Source of the DNA: Persicimonas caeni
GTDB taxonomy: Bacteria > Myxococcota_A > Bradymonadia > Bradymonadales > Bradymonadaceae
Direction of reading: 5' to 3'
NCBI RefSeq assembly: GCF_006517175.1
Contig: NZ_CP041186.1
Coordinates: forward strand, 7,219,074 to 7,283,073
Length of the DNA stretch: 64,000 nt
This document shows, piece after piece, positions 56,370-64,000 of this stretch (the first letter of the stretch is position 1; each line of letters begins with the position of its first letter). Both the position numbers and the translations under genes were made by a program. Under the pieces are notes generated by a model that did not search any database, was not told the origin of the DNA, and saw only the letters and a program-made list of their open reading frames with translations.

Positions 56370-56990
56370 TCACTTCGGTTGTGTCGGCGGCTCGCCTTCG
56401 TCGGCGGGCGACGGTGTTGAGGGCGCGGGGCTCGTAAATTTCCACCCCGACAGCAGGGCGTCGGTGGCGGCGATGAGCTGGTCTTCCTCTTCTTGAGGGC
56501 CCCAGGCGACGATCTGGTAGCCCCAGGGGCCGCGCGTGGCGTAGGTGGCGATGTACTGGACCGGATCGGTTTCGTACAGGCCTTCGGCGAAGATCGACAG
56601 CGCGGTCTGATCGCCGAGCTTGAGCGGGCCGGTGCGCTCGATCTCGAATTTGTCGATGCGCTCGCGCAGCAGCGCCAGGCTCGCGCGCTTGATCGCCTTG
56701 GCGTCGGGGGCGGCGACGCCCTCGTACTGCGGGAGTTCCTGAGGGATGACGATCAGGAAGTAGCTGTCGGCGAGGGTGACGGCCAAATCCGCGAAGTCGT
56801 TGAGCTCTCCGGAGTCGGTCTTCTGCCACTCTCCGGGAATCTCGATGGCGTAAGGGGCGGCCTCGCTTTGAAAACGCCAAGGCTGGGGCGGAGGGGCGTC
56901 GGCCGTGTCCTCATCACAACCGGCGCCGAGCGCGACAACGAGACACGTCACGAGGAGCAGGGCGGCGATGCGAAGAGGCGTGCGGACCAT
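56370..56990 (-). CDS. lipoprotein of unknown function
   Basis: 206 aa. Lipoprotein signal peptide with LGAGC (Cys near residue 25), then a compact domain of about 150 residues (WRFQSEAAPYAIEIPGEWQK, GLYETDPVQYIATYATRG) and a Pro/Thr-rich tail (PSPADEGEPPTQP). I do not recognise the family; the layout resembles small DUF1795/PsbP-like stress or binding lipoproteins, without firm support. It precedes trxB on the same strand with a 73-bp gap. Confidence 0.75.
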   Translation of the reverse strand: MVRTPLRIAALLLVTCLVVALGAGCDEDTADAPPPQPWRFQSEAAPYAIEIPGEWQKTDSGELNDFADLAVTLADSYFLIVIPQELPQYEGVAAPDAKAIKRASLALLRERIDKFEIERTGPLKLGDQTALSIFAEGLYETDPVQYIATYATRGPWGYQIVAWGPQEEEDQLIAATDALLSGWKFTSPAPSTPSPADEGEPPTQPK

Positions 56991-57048
56991 AGTTTGTCGT
57001 CAGGCTGAAGGGGACGAACCAAAACGGGTGATTGGCAAACGCCAGAGA

Positions 57049-57074
57049 GGGGCGCGGATAATCCGCGCCCCTTT
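57049..57074. terminator. terminator downstream of glnA
   Basis: 9-bp stem GGGGCGCGG / CCGCGCCCC with an ATAAT loop. T-tract weak on both strands (TTTC on plus), so moderate confidence. Confidence 0.6.
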
Positions 57075-57102
57075 CGGGCTCAACGCTCAGATGCGGCCAA
57101 AC

Positions 57103-58533
57103 TCAGATATCGAAGTACAGCTGGTACTCGAGCGGAGTCGGGCGCAGTCGGGTCGGGTCGACCTCGTTTTCGAGCTTGTAATCGACCCAGGTCTCGATGA
57201 CGTCTTCGGTGAAGACGTCGCCGCGAAGCAGGTACTCGTGGTCCTCGATGAGGGCTTCGAGCGCTTCTTCGAGGCTTCCCGGGGCGCTCGGGATCTTCTC
57301 TGCCTCGGCCGCGGGCAGGTTGTAGATATCCTTGTCGAGCGCGTCGCCCGGATCGAGCTGACGCTCGATGCCGTCGAGGCCGGCCATAAGCATGGCGGCG
57401 AAGGCGATGTAGCCGTTGCACGTCGGGTCCGGGGTGCGGAACTCGATGCGCTTGGCTTTGGGGCTCGAGGCGTACATCGGGATACGCACGGCGGCCGAGC
57501 GGTTGCGGCTCGAGTAGGCGAGCTTGACCGGCGCTTCGTAACCGGGGACCAGGCGCTTGTAGCTGTTGGTCGTCGGGTTGGTCAGCGAGATGAGCGAGCG
57601 GCCGTGCTCGATGATACCGCCGATGAAGTGCAGCGCCATGTCGCTCAGGCCGGCGTACTTCTCGCCGGCGAACAGCGGCTTGCCGTCCTTCCACAGGCTC
57701 ATGTGGGTGTGCATCCCCGAACCGTTGTCGCCGTAGAGCGGCTTGGGCATGAACGTGACCGTCTTGCCGTTGCGGCGCGCCACGTTCTTGACGATGTACT
57801 TGAACCACTGCAGCTCGTCGGCCATCGTCAGCATGTCGTTGAAACGGATGCCGATCTCGGACTGACCGCCGGTGGCCACCTCGTGGTGGTGGGCGTCGAC
57901 CTGAATGCCCATCGACTCGAGCACCAGCGAGATCTCGGTGCGTAGGTCGAAGAGGCTGTCGTGGGGCGGGCACGGGAAGTAGCCGCCCTTGTACGACGGC
58001 TTATAGCCGAGGTTCGGCCGCTCGTCGCGACCCGTATTCCAAGTGCCCTCTTGCGAGTCGACCGCGAAGAACGACGAGTGCGGGGTCAGGTCGTAGCGGA
58101 TGTCGTCAAAGACGAAGAACTCCGCCTCGGGGCCGAAGTAGGCCGTGTCGGCGATCCCGGTCTCTTTGAGGTGGTTGACCGCCTTTTGAGCCACGTAGCG
58201 CGGGTCGCGCGAGTAGGCCTGGCCGGTGATGGGGTCGAAGACGTTGCAGATGAAGCTGACCGTGGGCACGCTGGCGAACGGGTCCATGCGCGCGGTGGTC
58301 GGATCGGGGCGAATCTGCATGTCCGAGGCGTTGATGGGCTGCCAGCCGCGGATCGAGCTACCGTCGAAGCCTTGGCCTTCTTCGAAGAGGTCTTCGTCGA
58401 GGCGGTGGGCCGGAATGGTGACGTGCTGCCAAGTTCCCGGGAAATCCAAGAACTTCAGGTCGACCATTCGCGCCTCGTGCTCCTTGGCGTATTTGATCGC
58501 GTCTTTGACGGATGTGACGTTAGCGTTGGACAT
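57103..58533 (-). CDS. glnA: glutamine synthetase type I
   Basis: 476 aa. Makes glutamine from glutamate, ammonia and ATP. Signatures: [72 protein letters not shown] and [21 protein letters not shown] tyrosine in DKDIYNLP lies at the adenylylation-site position of the regulated (GSI-beta) form. Start at 58533 with GAGAGGAG upstream. It follows glnB on the same strand. Confidence 0.97.
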   Translation of the reverse strand: MSNANVTSVKDAIKYAKEHEARMVDLKFLDFPGTWQHVTIPAHRLDEDLFEEGQGFDGSSIRGWQPINASDMQIRPDPTTARMDPFASVPTVSFICNVFDPITGQAYSRDPRYVAQKAVNHLKETGIADTAYFGPEAEFFVFDDIRYDLTPHSSFFAVDSQEGTWNTGRDERPNLGYKPSYKGGYFPCPPHDSLFDLRTEISLVLESMGIQVDAHHHEVATGGQSEIGIRFNDMLTMADELQWFKYIVKNVARRNGKTVTFMPKPLYGDNGSGMHTHMSLWKDGKPLFAGEKYAGLSDMALHFIGGIIEHGRSLISLTNPTTNSYKRLVPGYEAPVKLAYSSRNRSAAVRIPMYASSPKAKRIEFRTPDPTCNGYIAFAAMLMAGLDGIERQLDPGDALDKDIYNLPAAEAEKIPSAPGSLEEALEALIEDHEYLLRGDVFTEDVIETWVDYKLENEVDPTRLRPTPLEYQLYFDI

Positions 58534-58580
58534 TCTGCTCCTCTCGAGATCAGCAAGTATTGATTGAGGCTGCAGGGGTT

Positions 58581-58651
58581 GAGCCACGAGGGCTCATCGA
58601 CGACTCCCGGGGGAGTCGCCTGACGGGGAACTGTTTGTTCACACAACAAAC
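58581..58651. repeat. three short inverted repeats in the glnB-glnA intergenic region
   Basis: GAGCC/GGCTC (58581-58595), CGACTCCC/GGGAGTCG (58601-58618, 2-base loop) and GTTTGTT/AACAAAC (58633-58651, 5-base spacer). Together they fill most of the 126-bp gap and would make a structured leader for glnA. Confidence 0.7.
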
Positions 58652-58659
58652 TTTCGCGT

Positions 58660-59004
58660 TCACGACAGCGCTTCGGGGCCGGTCTCACCGGTGCGGATGC
58701 GAAACGCCTCGTCGATCGACGAGACGAAGATCTTTCCGTCACCGACATGGCCGGTACGTGCGGCTTCCATGATCGCCTCGATGGCTGGATGCACCAGATC
58801 ATCGGGTACGACAATTTCGATTTTGATCTTGGGGACGAAATCGACGACGTACTCGGCACCCGGGTAGACAGGGGCCTTACCGCCGCCACGCCCAAAGCCT
58901 TTGACCTCGCTGACGGTCATGCCATGGACGCCGACTTCGTCGAGGCGGTCCTTGACGTCGTCGAGCTTGAAGGGTTTGACGATGGCTTCGATCTTCTTCA
59001 TCAA
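58660..59004 (-). CDS. glnB: nitrogen regulatory protein P-II
   Basis: 114 aa. [20 protein letters not shown] start, T-loop [20 protein letters not shown] with the Tyr at the uridylylation position (residue 52 counting the double Met), [16 protein letters not shown], and B-loop [14 protein letters not shown]. It senses ATP/ADP and 2-oxoglutarate and controls glutamine synthetase and other targets. The gene pairs with glnA, with a 126-bp structured gap. Confidence 0.96.
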   Translation of the reverse strand: MMKKIEAIVKPFKLDDVKDRLDEVGVHGMTVSEVKGFGRGGGKAPVYPGAEYVVDFVPKIKIEIVVPDDLVHPAIEAIMEAARTGHVGDGKIFVSSIDEAFRIRTGETGPEALS

Positions 59005-59083
59005 TCACCACATTCCGCTCAAGTCGTCGTGTCCTATAACGTACGAGTTTCGTTTCGCCAACCGTGTTTCGAAAAGTTGCCGA

Positions 59084-59113
59084 AGATTACTCGTCGTCAG
59101 ATTACTCATCGTC
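59084..59113. repeat. 15-bp direct repeat at the stop codon of the RDD gene
   Basis: AGATTACTCGTCGTC followed at once by AGATTACTCATCGTC (14 of 15 identical). The second copy holds the stop codon of the RDD gene (minus strand), so the repeat duplicates the end of the gene, DDE and the stop. Confidence 0.75.
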
Positions 59114-59611
59114 GCGAATCACCAAGGTGCCGGCCAGATAGTCGTGCCAACCCCTGCGGTAGCTGCTCACGAAGATCCACAGGTAACCGAGGCCCAAACT
59201 GGCAACATTGAGCCCGGCACCGACACCTCGGAGGATTGCGCGAGTCGCAGATACTGTAAACGCGTCTCGGTCGACGACCAGCACCCCGGCCACTTGGCCT
59301 CCGGGGCTTCGGCCGCGAAGCGCCTCCCAGGCGGTGGTCCACGCGATGGCCAGCCCCAAAAAGAGCGCCACCGGCAAGATCAGCGCGGCGCGCTCATCGA
59401 GCCAGAATTTGAAGAGCCACTCGCTCCAAAACCAACCGTGCGGAGGCTGCAAGATTCGAGCGTCGAGCCAGCCAAATGCGAAGCTGAGCGCCACCACGAA
59501 AGCCGCCGGGGTGGCGTCGAGCACGAGCGCGAGTCCGCGGCGAGCGAGCCCGGCGGTCACGTGCTCGGAGGTCTTCGACTCGGTGGCTCGGCTTTCTGGC
59601 GCTGCCTTCAC
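59102..59611 (-). CDS. RDD family membrane protein
   Basis: 169 aa from a GTG at 59611 that overlaps the rsmE stop (GTGA), with GGAGA upstream. RDD-type pattern: RRGLALVLDATPAAFVVALS with the R and D of the first helix, about three hydrophobic segments, SPGGQVAGVLVVDRDA between helices, and GYLWIFVSSYRRGWHDYLAG near the end. The family is associated with transport or antiporter-like roles, poorly defined. The longer frame to 59767 lies inside rsmE. Confidence 0.85.
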   Translation of the reverse strand: MKAAPESRATESKTSEHVTAGLARRGLALVLDATPAAFVVALSFAFGWLDARILQPPHGWFWSEWLFKFWLDERAALILPVALFLGLAIAWTTAWEALRGRSPGGQVAGVLVVDRDAFTVSATRAILRGVGAGLNVASLGLGYLWIFVSSYRRGWHDYLAGTLVIRDDE

Positions 59612-60375
59612 GACAGGTCTCCCAAATAAGCCTGCATCAACGTGACCGCGACCAGGCCGGCGGTCTCGGCGCGCAGAATGCGCGGGCCCATATGAAAGCT
59701 GTCCACACCGGCCTCTTTGAGCGCGGCGACTTCGTCGTCGTCGAAGCCCCCCTCCGGGCCGATCCAAATAGCGGCCGCCTCCGGGCGCTCGTCGAGCAGG
59801 TTCGCCTCGTCGAGCAGCGCCTCGAGCGACGGCGAGTCGCCGCGGGTATGGGCGACAAACGAGGGGACGTCCGCCAGGGTTTCGAGCGCCTCGTCGAGGC
59901 TCATCGGCTCGGTGATCTCGGGGGTGATCGTCCGCTCACACTGCCGGGCCGCGGCGTTGACCACGCGCTCCCAGCGGTCGAGCTTTCGGTCGACTTTGGC
60001 GTCGCTGATATGCACCACCGTGCGCGTGGTCTCGAGCGGAATGACGCGGGCCACGCCGAGCTCGGTGGCCTTCTCGAGGACCATCTCCCAGCGCTTGCCT
60101 TTGGGGATGGCCTGCACGAGCGTGACCGCGCACGGGCTCTCGCCGCGTTCGGTGTAGCGGTCTAGTTGGACGTCAACGGCCACCTGGTCATTGGCGACGG
60201 CGGCGACTTCGGCCACGACGACGCGCCCCGAGCCGTCGAAAAGCTCGACGCGGTCCCCGACCTGCATGCGAAGGACGTCGCGCAGGTAGTGGGCGACGCG
60301 CTCGGGGAGTCGGAAGCGCTGGCCGACACGGCCTTCGGGGGGCATCTCTTCGGTTTCGAGCGGGGCGCGTCTCAT
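59608..60375 (-). CDS. rsmE: 16S rRNA (uracil1498-N3)-methyltransferase RsmE
   Basis: 255 aa. SPOUT methyltransferase acting on U1498. N-terminal PUA-like barrel (residues 20-75, HYLRDVLRMQVGDRVELFDG), then LVQAIPKGKRWEMVLEKATE, VIPLETTRTVVHI and the knot region IWIGPEGGFDDDEVAALKEA then MGPRILRAETAGLVAVTLM. The ATG at 60375 overlaps the prmA TGA by one base. Confidence 0.95.
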   Translation of the reverse strand: MRRAPLETEEMPPEGRVGQRFRLPERVAHYLRDVLRMQVGDRVELFDGSGRVVVAEVAAVANDQVAVDVQLDRYTERGESPCAVTLVQAIPKGKRWEMVLEKATELGVARVIPLETTRTVVHISDAKVDRKLDRWERVVNAAARQCERTITPEITEPMSLDEALETLADVPSFVAHTRGDSPSLEALLDEANLLDERPEAAAIWIGPEGGFDDDEVAALKEAGVDSFHMGPRILRAETAGLVAVTLMQAYLGDLS

Positions 60376-61295
60376 CACACCTCCCGTCGAAGCTCGAAGC
60401 AGACCCACTCGCCCTTTTGCTCGCAGCTCACCTCAACGAAGCCGTCGCCGACGAAGGCGTCGCGCAGCTCTTGCTCCTGGGCTTCGGTGATGCCGCTCAA
60501 GAGCAGAATACCCCCGGGTGCCACGCGCGGAAGAAGCCCCTCGCGAATGTGCAACAAGATGTGCGCCAAGATATTGGCGATGACGATGTCGTAGGTGCCC
60601 TCGACTTCGTCGACCGGCGTCGTCGATAGCTCGATTTCGCCGGCGAGGTCGTTGACCGCGAGGTTCGCTTCGGCGACCTCGAGTGCGGTCGCGTCGACGT
60701 CGATGCCCACCACAGGCTCGGCGCCGAGACGCTTGGCGATCATCGACAAAATGGCCGAGCCGCAGCCGACGTCGAGCACGCTCGGCGAGGCGTCGTTCTC
60801 GGCCAAGAGGCGGTCGAGCTTCTCGGCGCACAACTGCGTGGTTTCGTGCGTGCCGGTGCCGAAGGCCATCCCCGGCTCGATGACGATCTTCGTGCCGCCG
60901 TCGGGCGCCTCGAAGTCCTCCCACGGCGGGCCGACGATGGCACGCGGCGAGATGAGCGCCGGCTTGAAATAGTCCTTCCATGCCGTCTCCCAACTCTTAT
61001 CCGTGTAGGGGGCGCATTGCAGTGACAGCGTCACGATGTCGGCGTCACCCAACGCGGAGGTCAGGTCGCGCTCGAATTGAGCGGCAGCTCCCGGGGTCTC
61101 GAATTGGAAAAATGCGACCAGTCGATTGGTGCCTTCAGGCACCGGCGCAATCGTCTCGTCGTCGGCGTAAGTCTCGCGGTCCTGGATCTCGACGCCTGCT
61201 GCGTCGAACTCCCAGAGCAGCGAGGCTGCGTTGGTCGTGCCGCTCTCTTCGATGAGCAACTCGACGCGGTACCAGTTTTCGGCTTCTTGGGTCAT
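60375..61295 (-). CDS. prmA: ribosomal protein L11 methyltransferase
   Basis: 306 aa. Trimethylates L11. N-terminal substrate domain (residues 1-100), then MAFGTGTHETTQLCAEKLDR, the SAM motif VLDVGCGSAILSMIAKRLGA, VVGIDVDATALEVAEANLAV and DIVIANILAHILLHIREGLL. It is coupled to rsmE, its usual neighbour. Confidence 0.95.
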   Translation of the reverse strand: MTQEAENWYRVELLIEESGTTNAASLLWEFDAAGVEIQDRETYADDETIAPVPEGTNRLVAFFQFETPGAAAQFERDLTSALGDADIVTLSLQCAPYTDKSWETAWKDYFKPALISPRAIVGPPWEDFEAPDGGTKIVIEPGMAFGTGTHETTQLCAEKLDRLLAENDASPSVLDVGCGSAILSMIAKRLGAEPVVGIDVDATALEVAEANLAVNDLAGEIELSTTPVDEVEGTYDIVIANILAHILLHIREGLLPRVAPGGILLLSGITEAQEQELRDAFVGDGFVEVSCEQKGEWVCFELRREV

Positions 61296-61393
61296 TTGGG
61301 CTCCTCATATGTTGGCGCCCACAGTTGTAGTGACGCGAGGTCAGGCTGTCCAACGGAGAGCGTCGTTTGCAGCCAGGGCGAACACCGCCGCAG

Positions 61394-61427
61394 TTGACGA
61401 ACCTACTTTAAGTGAGTATTCACTAAC
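61394..61427 (+). promoter_or_regulatory. promoter of the enoyl-CoA hydratase gene with overlapping palindromic operator
   Basis: TTGACG (61394-61399), 17 bp, TATTCA (61417-61422). The -10 lies inside AGTGAGTATTCACT (61411-61424), an inverted repeat with TTA before it and AAC after it. TetR-family regulators of acyl-CoA metabolism bind similar sites. No regulator gene is nearby. Confidence 0.6.
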
Positions 61428-61469
61428 ATGTGTTCGATGCAGACCAATCATTTCAACGCGGAGGCAAAG

Positions 61470-62249
61470 ATGAGCGAAGAGATCCTGACTGAAATCGAAG
61501 ATGGCATCGCTACTATCACGATTAACCGGCCGAACAGGCGAAACGCGCTCTCTGGCGCAGTGGTGAGCGGGCTCACCGAGCGTTTTCGGGCGCTGTCGGA
61601 CAACGACGACGTCACCGTCATCGTGCTCACCGGGGCAGGGGACAAAGCCTTTTGCGCCGGCGGTGATTTGATGGACCAGCAGATGGGCGGCGGCGCGTTG
61701 GCGATGCACGAGGACCGCGGCGGGTTTGCCGAGATGCTACTGGCCATGAACGAGTGCACCAAGCCACTCATCGCACGGGTCAACGGTCACGCGCTCGGCG
61801 GTGGCTTCGGCTTGGCGCTCAATTGCGACATCGCCGTCGGTTCGACCAACGCCAGTTTCGGTACGCCCGAGATCAAGGTGGGTCTCTTCCCGATGATGAT
61901 CATGGCGGTGATTCAGCGCAATATCGGTCGAAAAAAGGCGATGGAGATGATGCTTACGGGCAAGCGTTTGAGCGCGCAGGAAGCCGAAGAGTACGGCATC
62001 ATCAACTATGCGGTCGAGCCGGACGAACTCGACGTGAAGGTCGGCGAGTTGGCCGAGCGTATCGCGGGATTCTCGCCGGCAATCCTCAAGCTCGGTCGTC
62101 GCGCCTTCTACAAAACCCAGGATATGGGCTTCGAGCAGGCGCTGCGGATGCTGCACAACGAGTTGACGATCAACACGCTCACCGAAGACGCCGCCGAGGG
62201 CATCATGGCGTTCATCGGCAAGCGCGACCCGGAATGGAAAGGGCAGTGA
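61470..62249 (+). CDS. enoyl-CoA hydratase/isomerase family protein
   Basis: 259 aa. Crotonase fold: INRPNRRNALSGAVVSGL, VIVLTGAGDKAFCAGGDL (oxyanion hole), LIARVNGHALGGGFGLALNC (second oxyanion residue), and a Glu in GTPEIKVGLFP at a catalytic position. The second catalytic Glu of classical hydratases is replaced around GRKKAMEMMLTGKRLSAQEA, so the reaction is uncertain. The ATG at 61470 has GGAGG upstream. It stands alone behind the palindromic promoter. Confidence 0.9.
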   Translation: MSEEILTEIEDGIATITINRPNRRNALSGAVVSGLTERFRALSDNDDVTVIVLTGAGDKAFCAGGDLMDQQMGGGALAMHEDRGGFAEMLLAMNECTKPLIARVNGHALGGGFGLALNCDIAVGSTNASFGTPEIKVGLFPMMIMAVIQRNIGRKKAMEMMLTGKRLSAQEAEEYGIINYAVEPDELDVKVGELAERIAGFSPAILKLGRRAFYKTQDMGFEQALRMLHNELTINTLTEDAAEGIMAFIGKRDPEWKGQ

Positions 62250-62256
62250 GGTAGCT

Positions 62257-62350
62257 AAGGAGCGAAAGAGTAAAAGAGCGAAGAAGCGAAAGAGTAAAAG
62301 AGCGAAGAAGCGAAAGAGTAAAAGAGCGAAGAAGCGAAAGAGTAAAAGAG
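62257..62350. repeat. 24-bp tandem repeat between the enoyl-CoA hydratase gene and dapB
   Basis: Three perfect copies of a 24-mer (GAGCGAAGAAGCGAAAGAGT plus AAAA) at 62276-62299, 62300-62323 and 62324-62347, with a partial copy before them. AGCGAAAGAG in the array is complementary to CTCTTTCGCT at 62377-62386, inside the 3' end of dapB. Confidence 0.92.
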
Positions 62351-62356
62351 TACTCG

Positions 62357-63178
62357 TTAGCTGTTTCGTTCGTTAGCTCTTTCGCTGTCCCCAAAAAGGA
62401 CGTCCTTCATGCTGTACCAGCCGGGGTGGCGTCCAGCCATCCACTGGGCAGCGCGAAGGGCGCCGCGGGCGAAGATGCCGCGATCGGTCGCACGGTGGGT
62501 GAGCTCGATGCGCTCGCCTTCGGCGGCGAGGTAGACGGTGTGCTCGCCGACGATGCTGCCGCCGCGAATGACCTGAAAGCCAATCTCTTCATCAGATCGC
62601 GCTCCGGTGTGGCCCTCGCGGCCGTGAACGGCGACATCGTCGAGGTCGACGTCGCGGGCACGGGCTGCTGCTCTTCCCAAGAAGAGCGCAGTTCCGCTCG
62701 GGGCGTCGACCTTTCGGCGGTGATGCGCCTCGCAGATCTCGATGTCGAAGCCTTCGCCGGCCGCCTTCACGCCCAACTCGACGAGCTGTTCGAGCACGTT
62801 GACGCCCACCGAGAAGTTGGCCGCCCACAATACGGCCGCATCGCTCGAGCGCCCCTTGAGTTCGGCGATTTGCGCCTCCGACAGACCCGTCGTCCCCGAT
62901 ACAAAGGGCGTTTCGAAGCGAGCGGCGCACTCTGCAGCTGCGAGGCACGCTTCGGGGGCCGAAAAGTCGATGACGACATCGGCGTTCTCGACCGCCGTGT
63001 CCATGTCGTCGGTGACTCTGACGCCCTCGGGCCCAATTACGCTACCCACGGACTCACTGCCTGGGCGCACTACCGCGTCGGTCACCGAAATGCCTTCCAT
63101 GAGCGAGACGTTGGCGAGCAATTCGGCGCCCATGCGGCCCTCGGCGCCGATGATTGTGACGAAGATTTCGCGATCCAT
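62357..63178 (-). CDS. dapB: 4-hydroxy-tetrahydrodipicolinate reductase
   Basis: 273 aa. Reduces the DapA product in lysine/diaminopimelate synthesis. Nucleotide-binding VTIIGAEGRMGAELLANV, VSGTTGLSEAQIAEL, and the catalytic ICEAHHRRKVDAPSGTALFL with the His pair and Lys. The ATG at 63178 has AAGG at good distance; an ATG at 63184 overlaps the dapA stop (ATGA) and is the alternative. The last 10 residues (GDSERANERNS) are coded next to the 24-bp repeat. Confidence 0.95.
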   Translation of the reverse strand: MDREIFVTIIGAEGRMGAELLANVSLMEGISVTDAVVRPGSESVGSVIGPEGVRVTDDMDTAVENADVVIDFSAPEACLAAAECAARFETPFVSGTTGLSEAQIAELKGRSSDAAVLWAANFSVGVNVLEQLVELGVKAAGEGFDIEICEAHHRRKVDAPSGTALFLGRAAARARDVDLDDVAVHGREGHTGARSDEEIGFQVIRGGSIVGEHTVYLAAEGERIELTHRATDRGIFARGALRAAQWMAGRHPGWYSMKDVLFGDSERANERNS

Positions 63179-63180
63179 GA

Positions 63181-64000
63181 TCATCCTTCGAATCCGTAGT
63201 CGCTTGCAACCTTCTCGAGTGTGGCGCGCACCTCGTCCGAGACGTCATAGAGCGGAGCGCGGACTTCGGGAGTACACCAACCGAGCTTAGACGCGATCGT
63301 CTTGGTGGGAACCGGGTTGGGCGCCGAGAAGAGGGCGCGGGCCAGCGGCTGAATCTTCATGTGCAGCCGGCGCGCGGTTTCGAAATCGCCCTCGAGGGTC
63401 GCTTCACACATTCGACTCATCGACGTCGGGTCGAGGTTCGACACGACGGAGACGCAACCGGTGCCTCCACATGCGACGAGCGGGAAGGTGGTGAAGTCGT
63501 CGCCCGACATGACGTTGATCTTGCCCTCGACGGCCTCGAGGACCTCGGTGTCGAAGGCCATGTCGCCGGTCGCCTCTTTGATGGCGATGATGTTGTCGTG
63601 ATCGGCGAGTCGGCCGACGGTCGCGGGCGTGAACGAGCGGACGGTGCGGCCGGGCACGTTGTAGAGGACCACGGGCAGCCCGCCCTCATCGGCGACCTGG
63701 GTGAAGTGGCGAAACAGTCCCTCTTGGTCGGGCTTGTTGTAGTATGGGACGACGACCAGCGCGGCGTCGACGCCGTCGATCTGGGCGACCTCACGGGTGA
63801 ACTCGACCGTTTTGCGTGTGTCGTTGCTGCCGGTGCCAGCGATGATAGGCACGCGGCCCTCAGCGGCGTCGACGACGGTGCGAATGACGAGGAGTTGCTC
63901 CTCGGCGGTCATCGTGGCCGCTTCGCCGGTGGTTCCGCAGGGGACCAAGCCGTCGATTCCACCGTCGATCTGGCGCTCGACCAGATCACGCAGGGCGTCG
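63181..64000 (-). CDS. dapA: 4-hydroxy-tetrahydrodipicolinate synthase, 5' end outside window
   Basis: The frame is open to the window edge: the last bases translate DALRDLVERQIDGGIDGLVP, directly preceding CGTTGEAATMTAEEQLLVI. The catalytic Lys is in IIAIKEATGDMAFD, and the Tyr in LPVVLYNVPGRTVRSF. About 273 codons are visible of the usual 290-300, so only the first 20 or so residues are missing. Aldol condensation of pyruvate with aspartate semialdehyde. Its stop overlaps dapB. Confidence 0.95.
   Translation of the reverse strand, partial: DALRDLVERQIDGGIDGLVPCGTTGEAATMTAEEQLLVIRTVVDAAEGRVPIIAGTGSNDTRKTVEFTREVAQIDGVDAALVVVPYYNKPDQEGLFRHFTQVADEGGLPVVLYNVPGRTVRSFTPATVGRLADHDNIIAIKEATGDMAFDTEVLEAVEGKINVMSGDDFTTFPLVACGGTGCVSVVSNLDPTSMSRMCEATLEGDFETARRLHMKIQPLARALFSAPNPVPTKTIASKLGWCTPEVRAPLYDVSDEVRATLEKVASDYGFEG

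Noticed and set aside
62257-62350. 24-bp repeat as a CRISPR array
   Set aside because: The units are directly adjacent, with no spacers; it is a plain tandem repeat.

Overview
The window is about 64 kb of high-GC bacterial chromosome (G/C at most third codon positions). It is dominated by housekeeping genes, with no phage, transposase, CRISPR array, rRNA or recognisable tRNA. Several traits point to a deltaproteobacterial or Myxococcota-like lineage, possibly Bradymonadales: three eukaryotic-type Ser/Thr kinases with C-terminal membrane domains, a MYXO-CTERM-like surface protein, a trypsin-like lipoprotein, a Cys-rich Sel1-repeat protein and many short intergenic repeats. The lineage is an inference from content and was not tested.

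Layout. 1-5.1 kb: end of a Sel1-repeat protein, comF, rlmH, rsfS and proA. 5.4-7.8 kb: groES-groEL behind a sigma70-type promoter and a perfect CIRCE operator, closed by a terminator. 7.9-14.7 kb: two tandem Ser/Thr kinases, a PpiC/SurA-like lipoprotein and a third, convergent kinase. 14.9-17.5 kb: an XPB-type helicase overlapping a Bax1-like (DUF790) nuclease gene, an archaeal-style repair pair. 17.5-19.8 kb: a secreted serine protease lipoprotein and pcm. 19.9-26.0 kb (minus strand): heme genes hemE-hemG-hemB-hemH-hemL, with two related palindromic elements between them. 26.3-27.5 kb: a MYXO-CTERM-like protein.

27.8-35.9 kb: an aroF-trpEGD-trpC/F-trpBA operon preceded by a leader peptide with three consecutive Trp codons and a ribosome-controlled attenuator whose alternative pairings can be read directly. 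36.6-40.3 kb (minus): ccsA/hemX-like, hemA, hemC and hemD. With the first heme block this gives every step from glutamyl-tRNA to heme except coproporphyrinogen oxidase. 40.5-41.3 kb: a nitrilase-family amidase. 41.8-53.7 kb: rimP, nusA, ylxR/L7Ae fusion, infB, rbfA, nrnA-like DHH phosphoesterase, truB, a saccharopine-dehydrogenase-like reductase and tex.

53.7-64 kb (mostly minus): a broken, catalytic-domain-only threonyl-tRNA synthetase gene. It sits behind a leader peptide with nine Thr codons and an attenuator-like hairpin, so it looks like a formerly threonine-regulated second ThrRS. Then come a FlaR-like P-loop kinase, trxB, a lipoprotein, glnA-glnB, an RDD membrane protein, rsmE, prmA, an enoyl-CoA hydratase (plus strand, with a TetR-like palindrome in its promoter), dapB and the 3' part of dapA.

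The most unusual items are the Thr leader with the ThrRS fragment, the trp attenuator covering aroF as well as trp, the bacterial XPB-Bax1 pair, a 4-TM domain with a P-x-W-F motif shared by the three kinases, and at least five families of short repeats. One of those repeats lies inside the trp operon and another codes the C-terminal tail of TrpE.
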